In this document: in pieces, positions 19,365-27,546 of the stretch
Numbering within the stretch: the stretch's first letter is position 1
Layout: each line of letters starts with the position of its first letter
Source of the DNA: Pseudomonas alkylphenolica
Lineage (GTDB): Bacteria; Pseudomonadota; Gammaproteobacteria; Pseudomonadales; Pseudomonadaceae
Reading direction: 5' to 3'
DNA: 64,000 nucleotides
Assembly: GCF_000746525.1 (NCBI RefSeq)
Contig: NZ_CP009048.1
Coordinates: 3,589,501-3,653,500 of the forward strand
Made by a program: the position numbers and the translations under genes
The notes under the pieces: generated by a model
Seen by the model: only the letters and a program-made list of their open reading frames with translations
The model's database searches: none
What the model was told of the DNA's origin: nothing

Positions 19365-20538
19365 GGACAACCCCACAGAGTGCATTCATCTGCGCCTGAT
19401 CGTCGAGATGGCTTTCCACGTAGGCGATCACTGCGGCACTGAACAGGATCTGATAACTGCTCACGGTCACCAGGTTGATGCGATCGCCGTCGAACGCCTT
19501 CACGCTTCCTTCGGGAATGGTGGGGATAGCGCTCGCACTGCAGTCGATGTAAAGGGCGTCAGAATCACCTGCGGTGCTGCCCTTTTCGAGGGATATGCCG
19601 CTGGCTTCAATCGCTCGAACCCGTCCCAAGTGCACGACATCGCTTATGCGTCGTAGCGCACACAACTCCCCCTGCGACACCGTCGCAGCGCGGAATGCGG
19701 TGGGTTCGATGGTTTTGTCGATGCGCAGTAGTTCGCCAGCATTCTCGAGCCTGAAGAACAGATCGGGGATCGAATCGGCAGCGCCTATGGCTTCGAACTG
19801 GTTCGCAAGGCTGCCGATCGTTCGGACAAAATTCTCCGGGCCCGGCTGAATGTTGGCGCGATCCAACAGCCAGGAAGTGTTTGGAACGATCCACTGAACC
19901 CTGTTTGCTGCCACCCCGTTCTGCAGCAGCCACAGACAGGCATCGATGCCGGTCTTGCCTCCCCCCACCACCACATACCGCAAATAAGGCTGGCTGATCT
20001 TCGGCAGGTCGTTCAGCGGTATGCAGCGTATACCGGGGGCTACCCGGTAATGCGGCGAATGGGTCGAAGGAACGGCTGTCTGGGCAATAGTCGCATCCAC
20101 CAGTTTCCTGCGCACCTGGACAGGCTTGCTGTCGCCGGTGAGCAAGGACGTGATGCAATGAGCACCGCTGCGATTACCTTCGTAGGTGTGCATCGGAAAG
20201 TAATGCACCCGACCTGACGGCAAGAATCGCTGGTGCATCAGCTGATCGAAGTAACAGACAATTTCGGCGCCTGAGGCAAGTTCATACAAGCCCCCGCCCC
20301 ATTCGGAGTCGTCCGTGTGACCGGAGCCGAGCACGCGGGAGTTAACGCCATAGAAGGCAGACGGCTGGTGCAGGCGGACAAACGGGTAGGCATCGTTCCA
20401 ATGCCCACCAGGTTGAGCATGTCGATCCACCATCAGCACATTCGCATCCGACTCATCGAGCAAGGTATCGACGAAGGCCATAGCTGTTGCCCCCGCGCCG
20501 ATGACCAGATAATCCGTCGCTATACTGGTGGTGTTCAT
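19359..20538 (-). pseudogene. 5' part of a two-Rossmann flavoprotein gene, interrupted by IS21
   Basis: From ATG 20538 the frame reads a dinucleotide-binding start DYLVIGAGATAMAFVDTLL and a second Rossmann motif YVVVGGGKTGIDACLWLL (about residues 200), typical of FAD/NAD(P)-dependent monooxygenase-like proteins. The IS cuts it near residue 393 after CGVVPV. Reading on into the IS yields a spurious tail ending at 19180. With the 3' part at 16476-16732 the ancestral protein had 478 residues. Interruption probably abolishes function, although the N-terminal two-thirds could still be made. Confidence 0.85.
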
Positions 20539-20796
20539 AGATACACCTTTACTACGCTTGAGTATTCTCCTCCATCAAGTCAGACTAGTTCTTTTTCGCA
20601 TACCGCGAGAGAACAGTTGTTGCTAATCTGCATAGCCAACAGCTTTAAAGCTTAGACCTCGCAATACACGCCTTGCGAATAGTGGATTTCAACTGAAAAA
20701 CTTTCGACTATAAGATCGGAAGAACCACCATGGCGAATACAAGTACATTTTTTAAAACGAACTTGTAATGATGCGCTGGAACGCGGATGTCCGGGC

Positions 20797-21243
20797 TCAG
20801 CCTCCAGCGGTAAGCGCGCCACTTTCTCCGCACTCATCAGGGACAAGTAATGCCCTCAGTGCTTCAGGAACCTCAATAATTTTCCTGGTAACCGGTGAGA
20901 CGCAAACGTGTGTCAGGCTAGCGGTAAATGCCTTGATACCTGGCGCTACATTTCCCTCGACTAGAAATGTGAACGAGTGAAGCGAAACGCTGGAAACACT
21001 TACTTTCATGGAAAGTTCGTCATCCCAGGTGACCGGATGAAGAAACTCCAGCGAAAATGCCCTTGCCGGAGGCAGCAAATCAAAGCCTAGCAGGGTTCTT
21101 AATCCAGGACCGGACAGCCAAACTGAAAGTGCATCATGAACGGCCTCAATAACGAAGTACGAAAATCTGGGTGTGTAGACAATCCCTTCCGGGTCACAGT
21201 CACCGAACAACACCTTTCTTTTGACAATCACTGCGCTCGACAC
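20797..21243 (-). CDS. Acyl-CoA thioesterase-like hotdog protein
   Basis: This protein of about 148 residues resembles 4-hydroxybenzoyl-CoA thioesterases: FGDCDPEGIVYTPRFSYFVIEAVHDAL contains the family pattern with the active-site-type Asp (D-x-D-xx-G-x-x-Y). GTG 21243 was chosen because AAGGA precedes it and the length then fits the family; ATG 21294 would add 17 residues. It lies upstream of the split flavoprotein gene on the same strand, 258 bases away, so the two might once have worked together. Substrate unknown. Confidence 0.7.
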   Translation of the reverse strand: MSSAVIVKRKVLFGDCDPEGIVYTPRFSYFVIEAVHDALSVWLSGPGLRTLLGFDLLPPARAFSLEFLHPVTWDDELSMKVSVSSVSLHSFTFLVEGNVAPGIKAFTASLTHVCVSPVTRKIIEVPEALRALLVPDECGESGALTAGG

Positions 21244-21438
21244 AAGATCAATCCTTAATATTGAGTGACCGTGTTCTAACAACCACCTCACCATGCCTGG
21301 TTGCCGAGGATTGGCCCAGAAGGCTCGAAGTTTTTCATCTCGCCGCCGCGCAACGAAATCACGGTATCACCGTCTGCGGCGCGGAAGCTTGAGCATTTTC
21401 GAGAACGTGATGCGCTTCGAATTTGCCAGGAAAGCGGG

Positions 21439-21639
21439 TTACTTAAGCTGCAACCGAAGATTGTTCAGATGCTCAAGCGCAGCCTCCTTCTCCTCCATGC
21501 CGACCGGGCCCTCGCTGCCCATGATTGAGGAATAGGCATCCTCGTAGACCTTGGCAACAATCTGGGCGCTCTCGGAGCGCTTCAGGAAAGCCATCAGAAG
21601 GTGTTCTACTGCATCGACTTGCGCTTGATTCAAGCTCAC
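21439..21639 (-). CDS. Small hypothetical helical protein
   Basis: This 66-residue protein begins MSLNQAQVDAVEHLLMAFLK and ends ALEHLNNLRLQLK. It is predicted mostly helical. GTG 21639 has a strong ribosome site, AGGAGGTCGTT. No function recognised; it lies among accessory genes. Confidence 0.5.
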   Translation of the reverse strand: MSLNQAQVDAVEHLLMAFLKRSESAQIVAKVYEDAYSSIMGSEGPVGMEEKEAALEHLNNLRLQLK

Positions 21640-22074
21640 AACGACCTCCTAGACCCGGCCCCATGCCGTTCACCCGTAATACCCTATCCCAAAGCAAATT
21701 TCCACCATGCTGCAATGGCGGGAAGAATGATTTGCTTATGGATAAGCTGGCGTGTCGGCACGCTCGTCAATCTTAATATCCACAATTTTGAGGTCCCACC
21801 AGTCTTCACTTGAAACGTACTTCAAGCCGTACTCGAGTCCGGCGAATAGGTAAACGTCCCAAAACAGATAGCGTGCCCGACATTCTGCTCTCAGGACGAG
21901 GTGGTGTACCGCGCGACGACTGCGGACGAGCTGTTCGCCCTGCGCAATAAACTGCTACGGCACAGAACCCGGGTGTTGCTACAGCTCCAGTTGCACAACC
22001 GACACAACGACGACCGGCCTGACGGTCTATGACTCTAGGGCGCTGCTCGCCAGCGCCTCACCAGGCGCAAACAG
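21640..22074. other. Gene-poor accessory stretch
   Basis: No ORF with a credible start was found. A frame around 21897-22030 (DEVVYRATTADELFALRNKLLRH) looks like decayed coding sequence but has no start and matches no family I know. Confidence 0.4.
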
Positions 22075-22464
22075 CTAGTGTGCGATGCCCATGGCGCCAG
22101 CTGAGGTCTTCCGGATCAATGCCACATCGACGTGATAGTTGGAAAAATCACTCGACCTGGCGTCAGTTCGCAAGGTAGCGCTCAAGACAACGTCCTGCTC
22201 GCTTTTCAGCATCTCCAGAGTAGTGGAAAACTGATGTTCGTGAACGAGCAGCAACAGAGCGCTCTCCGCGCGCCCTGAAAGCTCCTGCTTCATTTCCGAA
22301 ACGCTGAACACCAACGCAACGCCGCGCTGGTAAGAAGCGACAAGATCGCGGGTGGGCTCGATATCCAGTTCCAGAACGCCCTCGACTCGACGAAGGTTTG
22401 CCACTCGCGACTGAGTTAGCACAAGACCACAAGCTTGCAGAAACAATGATTCATACCACTCCAC
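22075..22464 (-). CDS. Hypothetical protein, 129 residues
   Basis: Starts at GTG 22464 (MEWYESLFLQACGLVLTQSR) behind CAAGGAGATCGCT, a strong ribosome site. The pattern VEGVLELDIEPTRDLVASYQ and LKSEQDVVLSATLRTDARSS suggests a soluble alpha/beta protein. No family recognised. It stands alone among accessory genes. Confidence 0.5.
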   Translation of the reverse strand: MEWYESLFLQACGLVLTQSRVANLRRVEGVLELDIEPTRDLVASYQRGVALVFSVSEMKQELSGRAESALLLLVHEHQFSTTLEMLKSEQDVVLSATLRTDARSSDFSNYHVDVALIRKTSAGAMGIAH

Positions 22465-22675
22465 AGCGATCTCCTTGAAATAAGCGCGACACCAATACCC
22501 CACTTCAACGAATCACGCTACTTCGGCGAGGGTTAATCTACTTGCTGGTCAATCAAGGCAAGACCGGCAAGCGTCTGCTGGTCGTCATGCCATGAGGCGC
22601 ATCAACAATCGAGTGCAGCAACGCCGTCGGCAACTGCACATTCACTTGCGCCTAGCGGTTTTAAGGAGGCTCCCT

Positions 22676-22930
22676 ATGGCTGCGAGTCAATCAGATCGGT
22701 CGGCGAAGACCGCTACGAAGCGAAAGCTGCTCGGCGAGGAAGAGCTGCGCATGCGGGCCAGACAAGGAACTCGGAATGTCCTTGCCGAACTGATGGAGTG
22801 CCACGGCATTGAAGAGCAAACCGCGCGCCAGCGAGTGCTCGATCAGTGCAAGGCCGCCTGCCCCTCCGGCGCTGCCCGCCTTTTGACGAATACCGCGCAC
22901 CACCGCAAGGCGAGGAAATATTACTTTTAA
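22676..22930 (+). CDS. Small basic hypothetical protein
   Basis: This 84-residue basic protein starts MAASQSDRSAKTATKRKLLG and ends HHRKARKYYF. ATG 22676 follows AAGGAGGCTCCCT. A helix RMRARQGTRNVLAELMECHGIEEQTARQR could bind DNA, but no helix-turn-helix family is recognised. It overlaps the convergent gene at 22927 by 4 bases. Confidence 0.45.
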   Translation: MAASQSDRSAKTATKRKLLGEEELRMRARQGTRNVLAELMECHGIEEQTARQRVLDQCKAACPSGAARLLTNTAHHRKARKYYF

Positions 22931-23178
22931 ATGTTTTCGATATCTGGCATGGGCCCCGCTGCTTCAAGGATCGCAGCAAGGTCCTTGTCATCAGTGACAT
23001 CGGCGATGTTTTCATATCCTCTTTTTTTCAGCTCTTCAGCCATCCCGGCCCTCCAAACCCGAACAGCAGCAGCTACCCGTTGGAGTCGCTGGATCGGTTC
23101 GGACTTCTCCATCTCCTCTTCTATTTTTTCAATGGAATCGCGGACTTTCTGCGCTTGTTCGCCGCTGATTGTAATCAT
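22927..23178 (-). CDS. Small coiled-coil hypothetical protein
   Basis: This 83-residue protein starts MITISGEQAQKVRDSIEKIE and continues in charged heptads (EEEMEKSEPIQRLQRVAAA), suggesting a coiled coil. The ATG follows GAGGCGGTAG. It resembles the small accessory proteins of prophages in size and composition but matches no family I can name. Confidence 0.45.
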   Translation of the reverse strand: MITISGEQAQKVRDSIEKIEEEMEKSEPIQRLQRVAAAVRVWRAGMAEELKKRGYENIADVTDDKDLAAILEAAGPMPDIENI

Positions 23179-23547
23179 TCTACCGCCTCACTTTTTTGGT
23201 TGATATTAAGTACACCAGGCGTCCGCCCAACATCAAAACGCCATCTTCTACCCCATTTAAACGAATCACACCACCCCGGCTAGGGCGGAGCCTGCACGCA
23301 AGGACGCCGACATGACCGACACAACCAGCACGACGTGAGTATGCATCGGGTGTGCGGGCTGGGCGCCATCGAGCAGTACCTGGCAAACAGGAATGTCAGT
23401 AAGGCCCGCAAACCCTGGGGTGTCGAACTCGATATGGGGGCCCAGAATGCTGGCCTGGCTGCAGGGTGACGAGTCGAGCTCAACCACGGACTGGCCTCCG
23501 GCGGCCAAGGTGCTCTGCATATCTACAAGGCCTGACAAGGAGATGTT
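23179..23547. other. Gene-poor stretch, probable prophage debris
   Basis: No credible gene is seen in these 369 bases. The right end carries AAGGAGATGTT, the ribosome site of the next gene. A short frame with DMTDTTSTT looks like remnant coding sequence. Confidence 0.4.
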
Positions 23548-23880
23548 GTGAGCACATTCGCAGTCTTCGGCATGACCGCCGATGTAGCGCTTTCTGCCCC
23601 CCTGGAGCTGACCCTGACTGACTGGAACCTTGCCGTCGAGCAGCAGGCAGCCAACATCATGTCCGGTGGGAAGGTGAAGCAACTTAGTCAGATGTTCGAC
23701 GCACCGCAGTACGCCCAGCAGTTCATGGAGCTTACGAGGAAGACTGACAAGTTTCGCGACCTCCGCATAAGAGCCAAGTGCGTGATCACCGACGCCAAAG
23801 GCAAGCCGGTGATCAACGTGAAGACCAAGGCACCGAAGATCGGGTGGCTCGACTTTCAGCCGGAAGAAAGAGCCGCCTAA
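23548..23880 (+). CDS. Prophage-type hypothetical protein
   Basis: This 110-residue protein starts at GTG 23548 (MSTFAVFGMTADVALSAPLE) behind AAGGAGATGTT. The opening MSTFAVFGMT and the composition recall small proteins from Pseudomonas prophage early regions; that resemblance is from memory and not verified. The C-terminal half is basic (RIRAKCVITDAKGKPVINVK). Confidence 0.5.
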   Translation: MSTFAVFGMTADVALSAPLELTLTDWNLAVEQQAANIMSGGKVKQLSQMFDAPQYAQQFMELTRKTDKFRDLRIRAKCVITDAKGKPVINVKTKAPKIGWLDFQPEERAA

Positions 23881-24071
23881 CTCTTGTCTACGCTCGGCTG
23901 CTTGTGGATCTCCAGGCGCCGTGCATCCCTGGCGAACCATATCCCCACCCATATCACCATCAGGCAGATGAATACCACATCCCATGCCTTGTGTTCGATG
24001 GCTGCCAGGATCGCAAAAAACTGCAGGGCGGAAGCCCACCACAAAAACGGTCGTATTTTCGAGTAGCGCAT
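23877..24071 (-). CDS. Small membrane protein of unknown function
   Basis: This 64-residue protein starts MRYSKIRPFLWWASALQFFA and has two hydrophobic segments (ALQFFAILAAI and WDVVFICLMVIWVGIWFA). ATG 24071 follows GAGAGGTTGGAT. It converges on and overlaps the previous gene by 4 bases. No function recognised. Confidence 0.45.
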   Translation of the reverse strand: MRYSKIRPFLWWASALQFFAILAAIEHKAWDVVFICLMVIWVGIWFARDARRLEIHKQPSVDKS

Positions 24072-24410
24072 ATCCAACCTCTCCACCCCCCGCATATCAA
24101 AATTTTAGCCGAGTCCCGACGAGGTATCCCCATGCCCACAGAAAACCGATCCAGAAACACCGAGTAAATGGTCAGCGTGCCGCGTGAGCAACTGCAGCGC
24201 GCCGTCACGCTGAAGAAAGCTGAGGTGGCCAGCGGGATGGAAGACACTCTGTACGAGAAGCTGGCCGATCAGTTCTGTTGCTGCTAGTCAGTTGGTGAAA
24301 CGAATGTCGTCGACTGCAACTGCGACGAGTACATCCACGATTTTGAGCTGGTTGCAGATAGCGCCAGCGCAGAGCCTGCACCAACCTCCTACGGCTTCAG
24401 CGGCGGTAAC
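24072..24410. other. Gene-poor stretch with a short remnant ORF
   Basis: Apart from the 39-codon ORF at 24168-24287 listed separately, nothing convincing is seen here. Confidence 0.4.
24168..24287 (+). CDS. Short prophage-like ORF, probably truncated
   Basis: The 39 residues begin MVSVPREQLQRAVTLKKAEV and end DQFCCC. The MVSVPREQL opening resembles the start of a common small protein of Pseudomonas prophages (recollection, unverified), but the remainder diverges, which suggests a truncated or fused remnant. Confidence 0.3.
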   Translation: MVSVPREQLQRAVTLKKAEVASGMEDTLYEKLADQFCCC

Positions 24411-24632
24411 ATGGCCGACCAGGGAGCTAAGGCGTTTGCTGCGCGCGATCCGGAAGTTGCGCAGTTACGCGCACGCTTGGTTGAGCGGGACACGCTGCTT
24501 CGGGATATCAAGGACAGCCACGGCGCCATGCTGATGAGCTGCCCGCCGCAAGATCCTTGGATCAGCAACCGGACCGATGAGCGCATCAATGCCGCCCAAA
24601 ATGCTAGCGCTGCGCAAAACCCCATCCAATGA
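24411..24632 (+). CDS. Prophage-like hypothetical protein
   Basis: The 73 residues begin MADQGAKAFAARDPEVAQLR and contain RLVERDTLLRDIKDSHGAML, a helical charged stretch, then CPPQDPWISNRTDERINAA. The same frame is open upstream of the ATG without another good start, so the gene may be 5'-truncated. No family recognised. Confidence 0.4.
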   Translation: MADQGAKAFAARDPEVAQLRARLVERDTLLRDIKDSHGAMLMSCPPQDPWISNRTDERINAAQNASAAQNPIQ

Positions 24633-24710
24633 CCAAAGAGTACATCTGTGCTCCACTCCTCACCCTCTATCGAATAGCCGCTATAGAGAGGTGCTCACCC
24701 GGATAACGCA

Positions 24711-25379
24711 TCACTTATGGTCTGGCTTCCCCCCAGTTTGTATCGCCCTGCTTTGGGCAGTGTCAACTGAAGCTGGAACAAGAAGTTCCAACGAAGATGC
24801 TCGATGCACGAACAAGGTAGTGATGTCATAGGCAAAACTGGAAACACTCCAATTAAGTTGATTAACCGCCAGTCTCGCTGACACAGAGAGTTTCGGATTG
24901 TTTTTCGCTGCCACCACCAGCCGATGAGCCTTAACAAACCTATAATGCAAGCTTTCCGGATTATCTCCACGATTGTCATCGGCATAATCTAAAAACCGAA
25001 GAGATTCTTTTTCTCCAATCAACAATCGAATTCTATTGTGAAATGATCTTAAATTCTCATTCCACTCTGATACAGTTTCAAAGTACTCACTCTCTCTGAT
25101 CGCTAATTTTTCTGCTGGCGCGCCATCGCAAATAGCCCAAATCAGCCGCTGAAGCCGAAAATACCGACGGTCAACAATCGAGGATAGCTGCTCGAGCAAG
25201 AGTGCTCCATCGGCGTAACGCTGACGATACATGTCCAGTCGTGCTTGACGCCGCCAAGTCATCCACTGAAAAAAGTAGCCGAGGCAACCGCCTAAAATTG
25301 TTGTAAATAGAAAACCAACAACAACTCTACCTACTTCAGTTGCGAGAGCACGCCAAATCGCTCCGAAGAATTGTTCCAT
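24711..25379 (-). CDS. Hypothetical membrane-anchored protein
   Basis: This 222-residue protein starts MEQFFGAIWRALATEVGRVV, followed by one hydrophobic segment (VVVGFLFTTILGGCLGYFFQW, about 18-38), then a mostly helical soluble domain (RYADGALLLEQLSSIVDRRY, WNENLRSFHNRIRLLIGEKE). ATG 25379 follows GGAAGGACAA; an in-frame ATG at 25406 is less likely. The gene is AT-richer than its surroundings, consistent with horizontal acquisition. No family recognised; such proteins occur in prophages as possible exclusion or defence factors, which is only a guess here. Confidence 0.55.
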   Translation of the reverse strand: MEQFFGAIWRALATEVGRVVVGFLFTTILGGCLGYFFQWMTWRRQARLDMYRQRYADGALLLEQLSSIVDRRYFRLQRLIWAICDGAPAEKLAIRESEYFETVSEWNENLRSFHNRIRLLIGEKESLRFLDYADDNRGDNPESLHYRFVKAHRLVVAAKNNPKLSVSARLAVNQLNWSVSSFAYDITTLFVHRASSLELLVPASVDTAQSRAIQTGGKPDHK

Positions 25380-25525
25380 TTGTCCTTCCAAGTATTGAAT
25401 GAACATACACCAGTGAAATTGTGCTGCGTAGGCAGTTTTTTAGTGTAGTCACATCAACCTAAATTATCCTGTCCACTCCTATCCGATTTGTCACTGTCTG
25501 GTTCTACGGCGGGTGAGGCATTCCT

Positions 25526-25720
25526 GTGAAAAAAGAAGAACGCGCAGTCTGGATCGACGGCATCCCACACACGACCTTTGAAGTGATGGAAGACAGCGAA
25601 CACTACTGCCACGGTTTCGTCTTCTCGATCGCCGATTTGTACCCCCTCCCCACCTCTGCCGCCATGCGCAGCGTGGAGCCTATCCTGGGATGGACACCTG
25701 ATTTTTCCCGAGTGAAGTGA
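25526..25720 (+). CDS. Small hypothetical protein upstream of integrase remnant
   Basis: The 64 residues begin at GTG 25526 (MKKEERAVWIDGIPHTTFEV) and end GWTPDFSRVK. The stop lies one base before the ATG of the integrase remnant, so the two look like the end of a phage integration module. The pattern suggests a small soluble protein, perhaps excisionase-like by position; no helix-turn-helix is evident. Confidence 0.4.
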   Translation: MKKEERAVWIDGIPHTTFEVMEDSEHYCHGFVFSIADLYPLPTSAAMRSVEPILGWTPDFSRVK

Positions 25721-25721
25721 A

Positions 25722-25896
25722 ATGCGACCAAGAAGTACCGAGAACCGCAACCTGCCGCCCGGTGTATATCCGACCGAAGGCCGCCTCGGAAATCGAAGAC
25801 ATTGGCCAGGCCTGCAGGCTGCTAGGCCGCTCCAAGGAGGAGATCACGAAGCGTGTTTACCGCCGTGTTGGCGAGGTGGTTAGCCCAACTAAATAA
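25722..25896 (+). pseudogene. Phage integrase remnant, internally deleted
   Basis: The start MRPRSTENRNLPPGVYPTEG is an N-terminal motif of tyrosine-type phage integrases. After about 20 codons a deletion with a frame change joins it to the extreme C-terminus in another frame (AACRLLGRSKEEITKRVYRR-type end, stop at 25894-25896). The core with the catalytic Arg, His and Tyr is gone. It lies 101 bases from tRNA-Cys, a usual integration spot. Confidence 0.7.
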
Positions 25897-25958
25897 CAGG
25901 CTGATGCGGAAACGATGCCTATTTATGCGGAAATGATCGGCTTTTCGAGCGCGCAAAG

Positions 25959-25991
25959 AAAAACCCCGCAGACGTTAATCTGCGGGGCTTT
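25959..25991 (-). terminator. Rho-independent terminator of tRNA-Cys
   Basis: On the minus strand CCCCGCAGA pairs with TCTGCGGGG across a TTAACG-type loop, followed by a T run. It lies 6 bases beyond the tRNA 3' end. Confidence 0.8.
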
Positions 25992-25997
25992 CAATAA

Positions 25998-26071
25998 TGG
26001 AGGCCGAGGTCGGAATCGAACCGGCGTAGACGGATTTGCAATCCGGAGCATAACCACTTTGCTACTCGGCC
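25998..26071 (-). tRNA. tRNA-Cys (anticodon GCA)
   Basis: Read on the minus strand, GGCCGAG pairs with CTCGGCC, followed by discriminator T and encoded CCA. The anticodon loop ATTGCAAAT gives GCA. The T-loop GGTTCGATTCC is standard. Length is 74 bases. The 3' end faces the integrase remnant. Confidence 0.96.
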
Positions 26072-26379
26072 TCAAATGCTCGAGACCCTTGAACAAGCGA
26101 TCTCCAACATATACAACTCTTTAAGGAAACAACTCAATACAACTGCTATCTCCTTGAAAACGCTAAGCTTTTCAGCTGCCTCGTTTTCGATGGACGCAAT
26201 TATGGACTCATTCGATTGAGCTGGCAACCCCTTGAATTCAAAAAGTTTATTTTTTTCTGCAAGAAGCGCCAAGCGCCTGTGAAACCCGGGTTCGAACGCA
26301 GGATTCGGGGTGACGCATGCCCGCTAAAGCGCCTTATCATACGGAACACGCCCCCTGCCCGCTGCGTAATATGCCGTCG
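26072..26379. other. Region between tRNA-Cys and alkB, no gene assigned
   Basis: AT-rich in the middle. A minus-strand 66-codon frame exists at 26072-26272 but has only a TTG start without a ribosome site. It should contain the tRNA-Cys promoter. Confidence 0.4.
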
Positions 26380-27036
26380 ATGATGCAAACCGAACTGGAC
26401 CTGTTCAATCCTCAAGACCCACTGCACCCGCAATGGGTCGGCAAACAAGCGGTGCTACTGCCAGGCTTTGCCCTGCCCCAGGTTCAGGCGATGCTGCCGG
26501 TACTGCGTGAGGTTGTCGCCCAAGCGCCGTTTCGCCATATGATCACACCCGGTGGGTTGAAGATGGCTGTGGGGCTGACCAATTGCGGGGCGCTGGGTTG
26601 GGTGAGTGATCGCCAAGGCTACCGCTACAGTCCGGTCGATCCCCTGAGTAATCAGCCCTGGCCGGTACTGCCCGAGGTGCTGCTGGAACTGGCCAACCGC
26701 GCAGCCGTCTTGGCCGGGTTCAACAACTTTCAAGCCGATGCCTGCCTGATCAACTGTTATAGCCCAGGCAATCGCTTGAGCCTGCACCAGGACCGCGACG
26801 AACGTGACTTCACCCAGCCGATCGTGTCGGTGTCGCTGGGGCTGCCCGCGGTGTTTCTGTTCGGCGGACACACCCGTAAAGAACCCACCCGGCGTATTGG
26901 TCTGCGCCATGGTGACGTGCTGGTCTGGGGTGGCGAGGACCGCTTGCGCTACCACGGGGTGCTGCCACTCAAGCCGGGGGCACATCCGCTGCTGGGCAAT
27001 CTGCGGATCAACCTGACCCTGCGCAAGGCCGGATAA
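26380..27036 (+). CDS. alkB: AlkB, alkylated-DNA repair dioxygenase
   Basis: This protein of about 218 residues is an Fe(II)/2-oxoglutarate dioxygenase that oxidatively removes methyl groups from 1-methyladenine and 3-methylcytosine. The metal triad is visible as HQD in SLHQDRDE and His in RYHGVLPLKPG; the 2OG-binding arginine is in GNLRINLTLR. The N-terminal PGFALPQVQAMLP and the FLFGGHTRKEPTRRIGLRHGD stretch are typical. The start is uncertain (ATG 26371, 26380 or 26383); none has a strong ribosome site. Confidence 0.9.
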   Translation: MMQTELDLFNPQDPLHPQWVGKQAVLLPGFALPQVQAMLPVLREVVAQAPFRHMITPGGLKMAVGLTNCGALGWVSDRQGYRYSPVDPLSNQPWPVLPEVLLELANRAAVLAGFNNFQADACLINCYSPGNRLSLHQDRDERDFTQPIVSVSLGLPAVFLFGGHTRKEPTRRIGLRHGDVLVWGGEDRLRYHGVLPLKPGAHPLLGNLRINLTLRKAG

Positions 27037-27139
27037 CGACCCGCCTGAATTGCACTCCCCAGACTCAAGCGATAGAGTCTTGCCCACCCCAATCAATAAT
27101 GAAAATTGTTTCCCAACCCTGACAGGAGTCGCGGTGTAG

Positions 27140-27546
27140 ATGCGATGGATCAAAGCATTTATTACAACACTGGCCGTCGCCTTGCCGCTGACCGCCAGCG
27201 CATTGGCTGACGAGACCTCGGTGCAGGCCCCAAGCCCCGAGAGGCCATTGGCAGGCAGCCTGCTCACAACCGCCCGCAACGCGGCAGTGGTGATCATCAT
27301 TCCCGGCTGCGGCCCTACCGATCGCAATGGCAACAACCGTCAATCAGGTCTCACGCCAGTGCCCATCTGGTGCTGCTGGAGCACGCCAACCATGTGCTCA
27401 AGTACGTACCCGCAGTTGATCGGCAGGCTAACCTGACCGCCTACAGCAACCCGCAATTACCCCTGGCAGAAGGCCTGATGCAGGCGCTGAGCAGCTTTAT
27501 CCTCAAGCAACAACCCGCTAACGCTCTGGAGACTCCTCGTCCGTGA
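27140..27546 (+). pseudogene. Alpha/beta-hydrolase pseudogene, internal deletion
   Basis: The 5' part encodes a signal peptide (MRWIKAFITTLAVALPLTASALA) and the start of a secreted hydrolase (VVIIIPGCGPTDRNGNN). The frame then breaks, and a different frame from about 27365 encodes a typical C-terminal end (HLVLLEHANHVLKYVPA, then LPLAEGLMQALSSFILKQQ) with the stop at 27546. The catalytic Ser and Asp region is missing, so the gene is dead. Confidence 0.7.

Noticed and set aside
26072..26272. A 66-codon minus-strand frame next to tRNA-Cys
   Set aside because: Only a TTG start without a ribosome site, and it occupies the region where the tRNA promoter should lie.
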